DNA from: Algoriphagus zhangzhouensis
GTDB taxonomy: Bacteria > Bacteroidota > Bacteroidia > Cytophagales > Cyclobacteriaceae
Assembly (NCBI RefSeq): GCF_900148515.1
Contig: NZ_FRXN01000001.1
Coordinates: 62,001-126,000 of the forward strand
Length of the DNA stretch: 64,000 bases
Direction: 5' to 3'
Every line of letters begins with the position of its first letter. Positions within the stretch are counted from its first letter, which is position 1. The notes beneath the pieces were generated by a model. The model ran no database searches and was not told the origin of the DNA. It saw only the letters and a program-made list of their open reading frames with translations. Positions 43,972 to 52,522 of the stretch are shown in pieces. Both the position numbers and the translations under genes were made by a program.

Positions 43972-46872
43972 ATGCAAGAAAGGGGTATCAATAGTACTTT
44001 TAAAAAGATTATCTATGAATCTTCAGAGATGGTTTTTTTGGCTGATGATACTTTTCCCTATAGTATTTTTTATGGAAATGAGTCTTTCGAAAGTCAGATC
44101 GGGGAATCTCTAGAGGAGAGAAACTTGGTTGGGCTCGGGCTCGATATCAATGCTTATATTTTTAAAGAGGAACTTATCCTAACTCTCGGGAATAAGGATT
44201 ATTCTTTCAGATTGGAATTGCCTCAAGAAAGTGGTTCCAATTATTTCCTATTCTACAAAGGAAAGGAACAAAAGACCCATGGTTTACCGGGAAGAAAAGA
44301 AATTCATCAGTTTTTTAAATCTGGACTGGACCTTATAGCTATTGGGCAGCATGATTTTCTTACCTATACCAATTCAGCAGTAAAGCCAATATTAGGCTAT
44401 GATCCTTCAGAGCTACTAAATACTAGTCTTTGTCCATTTATCCATGAACAGGATTTAGAGCTAGTAAGGGATTTGTGGAGGACTAAAGGAAATAAGGATC
44501 AATTGGGATTCTTTAAGGCTCGTTTCAAAGGGAAAGATGAATCTTACAGATATTTAGAATGCTCTGTACAATTTACTGAGGAGCATTTTTATCTGATTGG
44601 TAGAGATAAAACAGATCAATTTGAATCTGAGCAAAAAGTAAAGCATCAATCTCAAATCCAAACTAAGGCAAATAGATTAAGTAAATCGGGAACTTGGTAT
44701 TTAGATTCTATTGGGGTTCATTGGGATGAATCTGCAATGGCTATTTTGCCAAAAGATAAATCAGAGCTTTCCTCTATTGAATTTGGTCTTAAATCTAAAC
44801 TTCAAGAAATTCCTGAAGGAAAAGAATCTTTTCAAGAGTCTCTTCCTAATTCTACTTTAGAACTGAGGGGTGAATTGATTAATTCTATATCTGGAAATAA
44901 ACAATGGATAGGAGTTGTGATTGATACTTCTGAAAGAAAAGAATTAGAAGATTCTGTCCAATTAGTCAAAAACCTTTTAAAAGAATCTCCTGATGCCTTG
45001 ATGGTTGTTCATCCTGATGGGAAGGTCTTTTTATGTAATGACGAGGCTAGAAGATTATTAGGAGTAGAAAGTGGTCAGCGTTTCCAGCATTTGATTGAGT
45101 TGAATGTGATTTTTGAAGAAACTGATCAATGGAAAGATTGGATCAATATTACTGGATTTGAACTGGGATCAAAGAGGTTTTCTACCCTTTTGATAAATGG
45201 AAATGGAAAGCAACTAACTCTTGAAATAGCATCCAAAACTTTTCATGATAATGGAAATGATTTGGTATTGCTTTCCTTTAAGAATATCACCGAGAAAGTT
45301 ACTCTTGAAAAAACACTGGAGGCAAACAGTGATTTCTTGATGAATTTGACTGAGCAAGTCCCAGGAGGATTGTATCAGTTGCTTTTGGATGAAAATGGAA
45401 AGATGAGCTTCTCCTTTTTATCCAAAGGAATCAGTTCTGTCTTAGGATTGTCAGCTCAGGATATTGAAAACTTTGAGGATATATCGGTAGCTATCTCGAG
45501 AGTTCATCCTATGGATTTGCCTAATGTTATCATGAGTTCTGTGGCCTCGGCCAAAAAGCAAGAGCCGTGGCAATGTCAGTTTAGAGTTAAAAATGAAGCA
45601 GAGCCAACCGGCTACCGATGGGTCCTTGGCGCTGCCAGACCTCAGACCTTGGAGAATGGGGATATGGTTTGGTACGGGTATTTGACTGACATCAGCCAAC
45701 AAAAAGAATTTGAGACCAAGCTGGATGAGGCAAGAAAAACAGCCGAAAAAGCAAGTCAGATCAAATCTGATTTCTTGTCTATGATTAGTCATGAATTGCG
45801 AACTCCATTGAATGCAATTTCGGGGTCTGTTTATTCCTTGCTTCAAGAGAACCCAAATGAGATTCAAAAGAATACACTCAATACGATTAATTTTGCTGTT
45901 GATAATTTGATCATCATGATCAATGACTTGCTGGATTTCCAAAAAATTGAAGCGGGTAAATTGACTATTGAAAAAGCTCCTTTCAATTTGAAAGGGCTGG
46001 TAGAACAAGTGATGAAAGGACTTTCTTTCCATGCCAGAGATAGTAAGAATGACATGCAATTGCACTTGGGTGATGGTTTGGATTTAACTGTTAAAGGAGA
46101 TAAGACCAGAATTTCTCAGATTTTGAATAATCTGATTACAAATGCATTGAAATTTACTCATGATGGCCATGTGGATGTATCACTTCAATTAAAAGAAAGT
46201 AGCCAGAACAAAGTCAAAGTTTATTTTGAAGTAAAAGATACAGGGATCGGAATTGCACCAGAAAATCGGGAAAAGATTTTTCAGGATTTTGATCAGGTGA
46301 AGCCGACATTTAGCACCAAATATGGTGGAACTGGCCTTGGGCTGTCTATTACTCGTCGTTTATTGAGTTTGATGGGAGGATCGATTCAGTTGGATTCTGA
46401 AGTTGGAAAAGGAAGTAAATTCTATTTTGAGCTTGAATTTGATTTGGCAACAGAGAAAATCAATCATCACAGTGAGTTCAATGGCTATAGTAAAGATTTT
46501 TCAAAGCTTCATCTTTTGATGGCTGAAGACAACGATGTTAATGCTTTGGTCCTAGGAAAGATTATCAAAAAGTGGGGGTATACTTTCGAAAGAGTAGGAG
46601 ATGGAGCACAAGCTGTAGAAGCTGTTAAATCCAATACTTATGATTGCATATTAATGGATATTCAAATGCCAGTTATGGATGGATTTGAGGCAACATCTGA
46701 GATAAAAAAGATCTCCAATACCCCTGTAATTGCTTTGACAGCAGCAGCGAAATTGGAGATTATGGAGAAAATCAATGAGATCGGCTTTGATGGTTTCGTT
46801 GCCAAACCTATTGATGCAGCGGAATTATTGAAGAAAATTAAAGAGGTGATTAAGGAAGGTCAGAGTTCTTGA
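43972..46872 (+). CDS. Multi-PAS hybrid sensor histidine kinase/response regulator
   Basis: A 966-residue soluble protein without membrane spans. The N-terminal 580 residues contain several PAS-like units (for example FFKSGLDLIAIGQHDFLTYTNSAVKPILGYDP, LLKESPDALMVVHPDGKVFLCND, and a PAS/PAC ending YRWVLGAARPQT...DISQQKEFE). The kinase core has MISHELRTPLN (phospho-acceptor His607), NNLITNALKFT and GTGLGLS. A receiver domain follows with acceptor Asp896 in LMDIQMPVMDG and Lys in VAKPID. Phosphate probably passes from His607 to Asp896 and then to an unknown phosphotransfer partner. It overlaps the convergent TPR gene by 13 bp. Confidence 0.92.
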   Translation: MQERGINSTFKKIIYESSEMVFLADDTFPYSIFYGNESFESQIGESLEERNLVGLGLDINAYIFKEELILTLGNKDYSFRLELPQESGSNYFLFYKGKEQKTHGLPGRKEIHQFFKSGLDLIAIGQHDFLTYTNSAVKPILGYDPSELLNTSLCPFIHEQDLELVRDLWRTKGNKDQLGFFKARFKGKDESYRYLECSVQFTEEHFYLIGRDKTDQFESEQKVKHQSQIQTKANRLSKSGTWYLDSIGVHWDESAMAILPKDKSELSSIEFGLKSKLQEIPEGKESFQESLPNSTLELRGELINSISGNKQWIGVVIDTSERKELEDSVQLVKNLLKESPDALMVVHPDGKVFLCNDEARRLLGVESGQRFQHLIELNVIFEETDQWKDWINITGFELGSKRFSTLLINGNGKQLTLEIASKTFHDNGNDLVLLSFKNITEKVTLEKTLEANSDFLMNLTEQVPGGLYQLLLDENGKMSFSFLSKGISSVLGLSAQDIENFEDISVAISRVHPMDLPNVIMSSVASAKKQEPWQCQFRVKNEAEPTGYRWVLGAARPQTLENGDMVWYGYLTDISQQKEFETKLDEARKTAEKASQIKSDFLSMISHELRTPLNAISGSVYSLLQENPNEIQKNTLNTINFAVDNLIIMINDLLDFQKIEAGKLTIEKAPFNLKGLVEQVMKGLSFHARDSKNDMQLHLGDGLDLTVKGDKTRISQILNNLITNALKFTHDGHVDVSLQLKESSQNKVKVYFEVKDTGIGIAPENREKIFQDFDQVKPTFSTKYGGTGLGLSITRRLLSLMGGSIQLDSEVGKGSKFYFELEFDLATEKINHHSEFNGYSKDFSKLHLLMAEDNDVNALVLGKIIKKWGYTFERVGDGAQAVEAVKSNTYDCILMDIQMPVMDGFEATSEIKKISNTPVIALTAAAKLEIMEKINEIGFDGFVAKPIDAAELLKKIKEVIKEGQSS

Positions 46873-47792
46873 GCTTTCAAATAATATTCCTCTACTAAAT
46901 CCATTTCTGGATAATCTTGGTAAAGTTCAGTCAAGTATTGTAGGGCTGATATTTTGTCTCCTTCCATCACGTAATATATTCCCTTATTTCTAAACGCAAA
47001 CGGATTGGAATCATCCATCTGAATACTTTGGTTGATCAATTCAAGTCCTTTGTCCTTTTCATCTAGAAAAAGCAAATACAAGCCTTTATTGTTGTAATAA
47101 TAGGCTTGACGGCTATCCAAAGAAATTGCTTTTTCTACATCTTCTAAAGCCTCTTGATAATTGCCATTGTCAAAGGCAATCATGGATCTTAAATTATGAA
47201 GATTTGGCTCTGATGGATTGATAGATTCGGCCTTGTCTAAAAGGGTAGATGCCTCATCAACTTCTTTCTGGTAATAGTGAATAGTAGCCTGATTTACCAA
47301 GAGGTCAGAATTACTTGGATTCAGCTCTGAAGCTTTTTGAAAACCGGAAAGGGCTGTAGGGTAGTCCTCTAATTTCTCGGCAACTAAACCCGCTAAGAAA
47401 TAAGCTTCCCAATTTTCAGAATCATTCTTTTGAAGCCAATCAGCATCAGACTTTGCTTTGTAAAACTCGCCATTATCCAGATAGCTTAAGCCTCTTTGGA
47501 AATAAGCATTCGGATATTCAGGTCTGAAATTGATTGCTTGAGAAAAATCCGCTATGGCTTCATCCAGTTGATGTAGTTTCAAATGAGCAACTGCCTTGTT
47601 GAACCAAGCATCAGAATAGGTTGAGTCTAAATCTAAGGCCTCATGATAGAAATCAATGGCGGATTTTGGGTCATTTTCTTCCAGCTTCTCATTCCCTTTA
47701 AGCAAAAACCTGCCTTTTTTATCTTCGACAGAATCACAAGAGAAAATCGCAAAAGCGACTATTCCTGCCAGAAGGCTATTCTGAATTTTCAT
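46860..47792 (-). CDS. TPR-repeat lipoprotein
   Basis: A 310-residue protein. The ATG at 47792 gives a lipoprotein signal (LLAGIVAFAIFSC, Cys at residue 19). An ORF start 25 codons upstream would put basic residues before it and overlap the permease more. Six to seven tetratricopeptide repeats follow, such as AWFNKAVAHLKLHQLDEAIADFSQAINFRPEYPNAYFQRGLSYLDNGEF and YYYNNKGLYLLFLDEKDKGLELINQSIQ. It should be anchored to the membrane facing the periplasm and mediate protein contacts. Its start lies 17 bp inside the AI-2E permease gene, so they are probably coupled. Confidence 0.82.
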   Translation of the reverse strand: MKIQNSLLAGIVAFAIFSCDSVEDKKGRFLLKGNEKLEENDPKSAIDFYHEALDLDSTYSDAWFNKAVAHLKLHQLDEAIADFSQAINFRPEYPNAYFQRGLSYLDNGEFYKAKSDADWLQKNDSENWEAYFLAGLVAEKLEDYPTALSGFQKASELNPSNSDLLVNQATIHYYQKEVDEASTLLDKAESINPSEPNLHNLRSMIAFDNGNYQEALEDVEKAISLDSRQAYYYNNKGLYLLFLDEKDKGLELINQSIQMDDSNPFAFRNKGIYYVMEGDKISALQYLTELYQDYPEMDLVEEYYLKAQEL

Positions 47793-48876
47793 CTTTAGTT
47801 GTTGGTTTTTCTTTCTCATTGGTTTTTTCCTCACCCATGAGAAAGGCAAATGGTTTAGTTTCTTCACTTAGGTCAAATATCTCCCGTAGGATGGCCATCG
47901 TCGGAATAACCAAAACCATACCAGCTACTCCCCAAATTGTCCCACCAATCAATAATCCTATAAAAGTTATAAAGGCATTGAGGTTTACATTTCCTCCTAC
48001 AATCTTAGGAGTTAAGAAATTGCCTTCTACCATTTGGATAATTTGATAAGTAACCAATACCGCCGCAGGATAAAAGAGGCTGTCTTTTGTAAGAAATGAA
48101 TAGAGAACTGGAAGTAAAATTCCAATAAAAGGGCCTACATAAGGAATAATATTTAAAACTGCTCCAAGAACAGCAAAGAAAATTGCATGCTTGATTCCTA
48201 AAGCTGAATAAGCAATTATATAAAGTATTGCAAGAATGATCATCACTTTTCCTACACCTACGATATAGTGTTGGATCACTTTGGTGAGGCTTGTAATCCT
48301 CATTTTAACTATTGCGGGATCACGATCACGGTAAATCATGATCATCATTTTGGTCAAATGATCTCGATATAATAGGAAGAAAAACATAAAAACAGGAATC
48401 AAAACAACTCCTGATAGGGAACCAACCGTCTTTAAGGCAAATCCAGAAATGCTGGAGCTATTTTCTAATAAAATGTTTTTCAAATAGTCAGTATTGACCT
48501 TATTCCTTAACTCATAATCAGATTGTAAATTAGATTTGGTCCATCCATCAACCTGTTCAGCATAATGTCCAATTCTCCCTGTGACATCATCAAAGTCATT
48601 GGTGAAACTGGCTACATTGGCGATGATGAAAGAGATCAGACCTCCTACCAGTAAGGTCATGAGTAGTAAGGAAACAAAACAGGAAAGAGTCCTAGGCGTT
48701 TTGAATTTTTCCAACCAGTTGCTTAATGGTGTGAAAAGAATGGCAAAAAAACCTCCTAGAAATAAGGGGATTAAGAGGCTTTTGCCAACTATCAGTAAAA
48801 ACACCAATACGATTACGAATAGCATAATCGAAAGTGCAGATAGGTAGGGTGGGATATTCAGCTTTTTTGCCGCCAT
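47776..48876 (-). CDS. AI-2E family transporter (second copy)
   Basis: A 366-residue membrane protein of the PF01594 family, with about 8 spans. Visible marks are IPLFLGGFFAILFTPLSNWL, a periplasmic helical region, NIIPYVGPFIGILLPVLYSFL, and GGTIWGVAGMVLVIPTMAILREIFD. Its C-terminal tail is charged (NEKEKPTTKDENSE). It differs clearly from the permease at 34892, so the two are paralogues of different subgroups. Transport substrate is unknown. It precedes the TPR lipoprotein with a 17-bp overlap. Confidence 0.88.
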   Translation of the reverse strand: MAAKKLNIPPYLSALSIMLFVIVLVFLLIVGKSLLIPLFLGGFFAILFTPLSNWLEKFKTPRTLSCFVSLLLMTLLVGGLISFIIANVASFTNDFDDVTGRIGHYAEQVDGWTKSNLQSDYELRNKVNTDYLKNILLENSSSISGFALKTVGSLSGVVLIPVFMFFFLLYRDHLTKMMIMIYRDRDPAIVKMRITSLTKVIQHYIVGVGKVMIILAILYIIAYSALGIKHAIFFAVLGAVLNIIPYVGPFIGILLPVLYSFLTKDSLFYPAAVLVTYQIIQMVEGNFLTPKIVGGNVNLNAFITFIGLLIGGTIWGVAGMVLVIPTMAILREIFDLSEETKPFAFLMGEEKTNEKEKPTTKDENSE

Positions 48877-48924
48877 CTTTCAAATTTTGATAGAAGTTAA
48901 TCTTACATTTTCGAAAAACAAAGA

Positions 48925-50958
48925 CTAGGAAATCAATCCTGCTCTTTTCAATAGTGCATCTGGCTTTGGCTCGCGACCCCTAAATCTTTTATAAAGAATA
49001 GAAGGATGCTCGCTTCCACCTGCTGACAAGATGTTTTTTTGGAAAGAATGTGCAGTTTCTGCATCGAAAACTCCTTTTTCTTGAAATAGCTCAAAAGCAT
49101 CCGCATCCAAAACTTCCGCCCATTTATAGCTATAATAACCCGCGGAATATCCTCCTTGGAAAATGTGAGAGAAAGAAGTGCTCATCAAGGATCCAGGAAC
49201 ATCGGGTAGGAGTTCTGTTTGCTTCATGACTGTCTTTTCAAAATCAAAGATGTCCTGAATTCTCGCCGGATCTTGATTGTGATAGGCCATATCCAAAAGC
49301 CCAAAACTCAATTGTCTGACAGTTTGGTAGCCTTGTTGGAAATTTGCTGCTTTCTTGATCCGTTCGATCAGCTCTTCTGGGATTTTTTCTCCTGTTTCAT
49401 AATGCTTGGCAAAAAGATCCAAACACTCTTTTTCATAGCACCAGTTCTCAAAAATCTGAGATGGAAGTTCTACAAAGTCCCAATAAACACTGGTTCCAGA
49501 AAGAGTTTCATAATGTCCATTTGCCAACATTCCATGTAGGGCATGACCGAATTCGTGGAAAAGTGTAGTGACTTCATTGAAAGTCAAAAGGCTTGGCTTG
49601 CTCTTAGTTGGCTTCGTGAAATTGCAGACAATGGAAACATGAGGTCTGTGGTCTTGACCATGAGATTGGAATTGGCCTTTAAAGCTGGTCATCCAAGCCC
49701 CATTTCTTTTTCCAGCACGTGGGAAAAAGTCAGCATAAAATACCGAAATATGGTTTCCCTTCAAATCTTTTACCTCGTAAGCGGTAACATCTGAATGATA
49801 GACCGGAATATTTGGATTAGGGATGAATTGGAGTCCATACAATTTGGATGCTGTTTGGAAAACTCCATCTATGACTTTTTCCAATTGGAAATAGGGTCTT
49901 AGCAACTCATCATCCAACTCGTATTTTTCTTTTTTGAGAAGCTCAGAATAGAAGGCGAAATCCCACTTTTCCAAACGATCCAAATCATCCAATCTCTGGG
50001 CATAAGCCTCCAATTCAGCAACTTCTTGCTCAGCCTTTGGCTTGGCTTTAACCAACATGTTTTTCAAGAAATCCATGACCGCCTGAGGACTTTTGGCCAT
50101 CCTCTCTTCTAAAACAAAATGTGCGTGAGACTGATATCCCAAAAGCACAGCTCTTTGATTTCGAAGTCTTAAAATAGATTTGATGATTTCTTGATTATCC
50201 AGCTCGTCTCCTTTGCTGGATTTGGTATTGTAGGCAATGAAAAGTTCTTTTCTCAAAGCTCTATTCTTCAAATAAGTCAATGCAGGAATGTAGGAAGGGT
50301 AGGCTAGGGTAAAGGCCCATTGACCTGGTTTTCCTTTTTCTTCAGCAATCTGAGCTGCCGCTTCTTTGATACTATCCGGCAATCCTGCCAAAAGATCTTC
50401 AGACTCTACAAAGTGGACATACTTATTGGTTTCAGCCAGTACATTCTCGCCAAATTGAAGGGATTGTTGAGCTAATTCTTGATCTATTTTGCGAAGTGTT
50501 GCAGCGTCTTCTTCAGAAAGTTTTGCTCCGTTTCTGACAAAGGATTTATAAGATTTCTCTAAGAGGGTTTGTTGCTCTGGGCTTAGATTCAATTCATCTT
50601 TTTGATTGAAAACCTGAGAAACACGCTCGAATAACTCTTTGTCCAAAAGGATATCATTTGAGTATTCAGTCAACAAAGGTGAAATCTCACGCGCCAATTT
50701 TTGAATTTCGTCATTGGTCTCAGCCGAGTTGAGATTGAAAAATACGGATGAAATGACATTCAACTTTTTCCCTGCCAAATCCAAAGCTTCCACTGTGTTT
50801 TCGAAAGTAGGAAGTGGTTCAGATTTGATGGTAGAGATTTCTGCTTTGGCTAGTTCAATGCCTTTTTTAATAGCAGGTAAAAAGTCTTCGTTTTTGATTT
50901 TGTCAAATGGTGCGGTCTCAAATGGCGTTGTGAAATTCGCCAAAAGTGGGTTATTCAT
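48925..50958 (-). CDS. M3 family oligopeptidase (peptidyl-dipeptidase Dcp/oligopeptidase A-like)
   Basis: A 677-residue soluble zinc peptidase. The zinc motif HEFGHALHG has His468 and His472 with catalytic Glu469; the third ligand is expected in the ELPSQIFENW segment. The N-terminus NPLLANFTTPFETAPFDKIKNEDFLPAIKKGIE and the middle SFRNGAKL-type helices are those of the Dcp/OpdA branch. There is no signal peptide, so it probably degrades peptides in the cytoplasm. It starts 23 bp after the TIR/TRAFs-binding-like gene and is probably read from the same transcript. Confidence 0.92.
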   Translation of the reverse strand: MNNPLLANFTTPFETAPFDKIKNEDFLPAIKKGIELAKAEISTIKSEPLPTFENTVEALDLAGKKLNVISSVFFNLNSAETNDEIQKLAREISPLLTEYSNDILLDKELFERVSQVFNQKDELNLSPEQQTLLEKSYKSFVRNGAKLSEEDAATLRKIDQELAQQSLQFGENVLAETNKYVHFVESEDLLAGLPDSIKEAAAQIAEEKGKPGQWAFTLAYPSYIPALTYLKNRALRKELFIAYNTKSSKGDELDNQEIIKSILRLRNQRAVLLGYQSHAHFVLEERMAKSPQAVMDFLKNMLVKAKPKAEQEVAELEAYAQRLDDLDRLEKWDFAFYSELLKKEKYELDDELLRPYFQLEKVIDGVFQTASKLYGLQFIPNPNIPVYHSDVTAYEVKDLKGNHISVFYADFFPRAGKRNGAWMTSFKGQFQSHGQDHRPHVSIVCNFTKPTKSKPSLLTFNEVTTLFHEFGHALHGMLANGHYETLSGTSVYWDFVELPSQIFENWCYEKECLDLFAKHYETGEKIPEELIERIKKAANFQQGYQTVRQLSFGLLDMAYHNQDPARIQDIFDFEKTVMKQTELLPDVPGSLMSTSFSHIFQGGYSAGYYSYKWAEVLDADAFELFQEKGVFDAETAHSFQKNILSAGGSEHPSILYKRFRGREPKPDALLKRAGLIS

Positions 50959-50981
50959 AAAGATTCGATTAGCTTAATTAC

Positions 50982-52361
50982 TTAATCGGGAGAGATCCAT
51001 TTTGGTTCTAGCAGATGCCCGACTTTTTTCATTTCAGTTGCTAATTTACCCAATTGTTGTTGAAAGCTCTCAACTTGCCAAGGATGATGTTGGACTTTTT
51101 TGGATTCTTCAATGGCCTTCTGTGACTCTTCAAATCTTCCCAAGCCATACATTGCTTCAGCTCGATTGACAAGTATCCAATATTTTTGAGAATTGTAATA
51201 TTCACCCAATTCCTGACCGTCTTTTGTACCATCATTCATTAGCTGGGAATCATTTTTTTCTTTGGAGAGGATGATTGGCCAGTCTCTGTCACAAAGGAAC
51301 AATACCCGTTCCCAGGTTCTTCGGGCAAAGATTAAATCAGCAACCCGATCTTGGTCAGATTTGGCTAAACTGGAGGTAGCCCTATATACCAATGTCATGG
51401 CCAGACTGATTCCATTGTAGCGATTATTAAGTAGATAATAGCTTCTTTGGTAATAGAGGATTGAATCTTCCAAATGCTGATTTCCTTCACCGCACTCATA
51501 AAGTTTTTTCTCTACAGCGCCGGCTGAGGATACAGTTTCTGGATCATTGGTATGTGCCAGGTTGATAGATTTAAGTAATTCCAGAGATTGATATAGAGAA
51601 GTCACCAAGTCTGGTTCTGCGGCTTTATAAGTACAGAAAGCAAGTCGATGAACTAAATAGGTGTCTTTCTGATCTTTGGAAAGAACTTGAGCTGTTTTAA
51701 ATAAATCTCTAGCTTTTGAAAAGTCCTTGACCTCAATTGCATCTTCGGCTTCTTGAATAATTAAGGAAAATGCCTTTCCTACGGCTGCTGAAGGTTCTGC
51801 CGCTGGAACTGGAGGTGGAGGAGAATCCAGTATTGCTTCTTTGATTTTCTCCTGAATCGATGGAGGAACAAGGGAGTTCAAATAGGTGTAAACGGGGCTG
51901 TCTGATTCGACTTTATCGATTACTGAATCAATAATTTTACCTAGGGCTTCTCTGAATCTCTCAACTTCCTCATAATCAATAGCATCTCCTAAATGCTGGT
52001 AACTGGTGATTAAAATATGATTGAGGTCGAAGGGGTAAACAAGTTTATCTTCAGAGATCACGATTGTGGTATAAGGTCTTAAGGCATGTCTCACACCCAA
52101 TTCGTATAAGGCGTTAGGATTGGCGGTAGAAAGGTCAGCGATTACCAAATCCGCTTCTAATAATTCCCTATACATCTGGACATCAATATTGCCAGAGTGA
52201 AGAATTTCATCGGCTCTGACACATTCCAGATTTTTGGCTTCTACGACTGGTTTGATTAGAAGCCGATAGGATTTGTTCAAGTCTAATTTCCGACCATTGA
52301 CAAAATCGGTTTTGATTCCAAAACCCATGACAACAAAGCATCTTTTCTTAGATTCTCCCAT
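50982..52361 (-). CDS. TIR/deoxyribosyltransferase-like N-domain with TRAFs-binding-like helical C-domain
   Basis: A 459-residue soluble protein. Residues 8-120 form a Rossmann-like domain beginning CFVVMGFG; the block EADLVIADLSTANPNALYELGVRHAL contains a candidate catalytic Glu87 as in nucleoside deoxyribosyltransferase/TIR-type enzymes. A Pro-rich linker (about 184-193, PPPPVPAA) leads to an all-helical region with TPR character whose NGISLAMTLVYRATSS resembles the MAP3K TRAFs-binding domain. The same two-domain combination occurs at the N-terminus of animal ASK kinases. The role in bacteria is unknown; a nucleotide- or NAD-cleaving stress or defence effector is one idea. Its upstream side is monocistronic. 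Confidence 0.68.
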   Translation of the reverse strand: MGESKKRCFVVMGFGIKTDFVNGRKLDLNKSYRLLIKPVVEAKNLECVRADEILHSGNIDVQMYRELLEADLVIADLSTANPNALYELGVRHALRPYTTIVISEDKLVYPFDLNHILITSYQHLGDAIDYEEVERFREALGKIIDSVIDKVESDSPVYTYLNSLVPPSIQEKIKEAILDSPPPPVPAAEPSAAVGKAFSLIIQEAEDAIEVKDFSKARDLFKTAQVLSKDQKDTYLVHRLAFCTYKAAEPDLVTSLYQSLELLKSINLAHTNDPETVSSAGAVEKKLYECGEGNQHLEDSILYYQRSYYLLNNRYNGISLAMTLVYRATSSLAKSDQDRVADLIFARRTWERVLFLCDRDWPIILSKEKNDSQLMNDGTKDGQELGEYYNSQKYWILVNRAEAMYGLGRFEESQKAIEESKKVQHHPWQVESFQQQLGKLATEMKKVGHLLEPKWISPD

Positions 52362-52469
52362 TTTAAAAAATTGATAAAGAGTGATTTATTCCTGTTAATC
52401 TAAGTTTTTCAGTGAAGAATTCATATTTCAACAGATATAATCTTTGTCTTAATAAAGAGAGCAATAAAA

Positions 52470-52500
52470 AAAGCAAGGCCAGAAAAACCAGCCTTGCTTT
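52470..52500 (-). terminator. Intrinsic terminator of the metalloprotease gene
   Basis: A ten-pair stem AAAGCAAGGC/GCCTTGCTTT with an eleven-base loop; the minus strand continues with a T run. It lies 22 bp after the stop codon at 52523. Confidence 0.82.
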
Positions 52501-52522
52501 GAATGAATATGGTTAATATCAA

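Noticed and set aside
45451..46065. 204-residue ORF antisense to the hybrid histidine kinase
   Set aside because: The + strand carries unmistakable PAS and kinase motifs here; the antisense protein is rich in Cys, His, Arg and has no family features.
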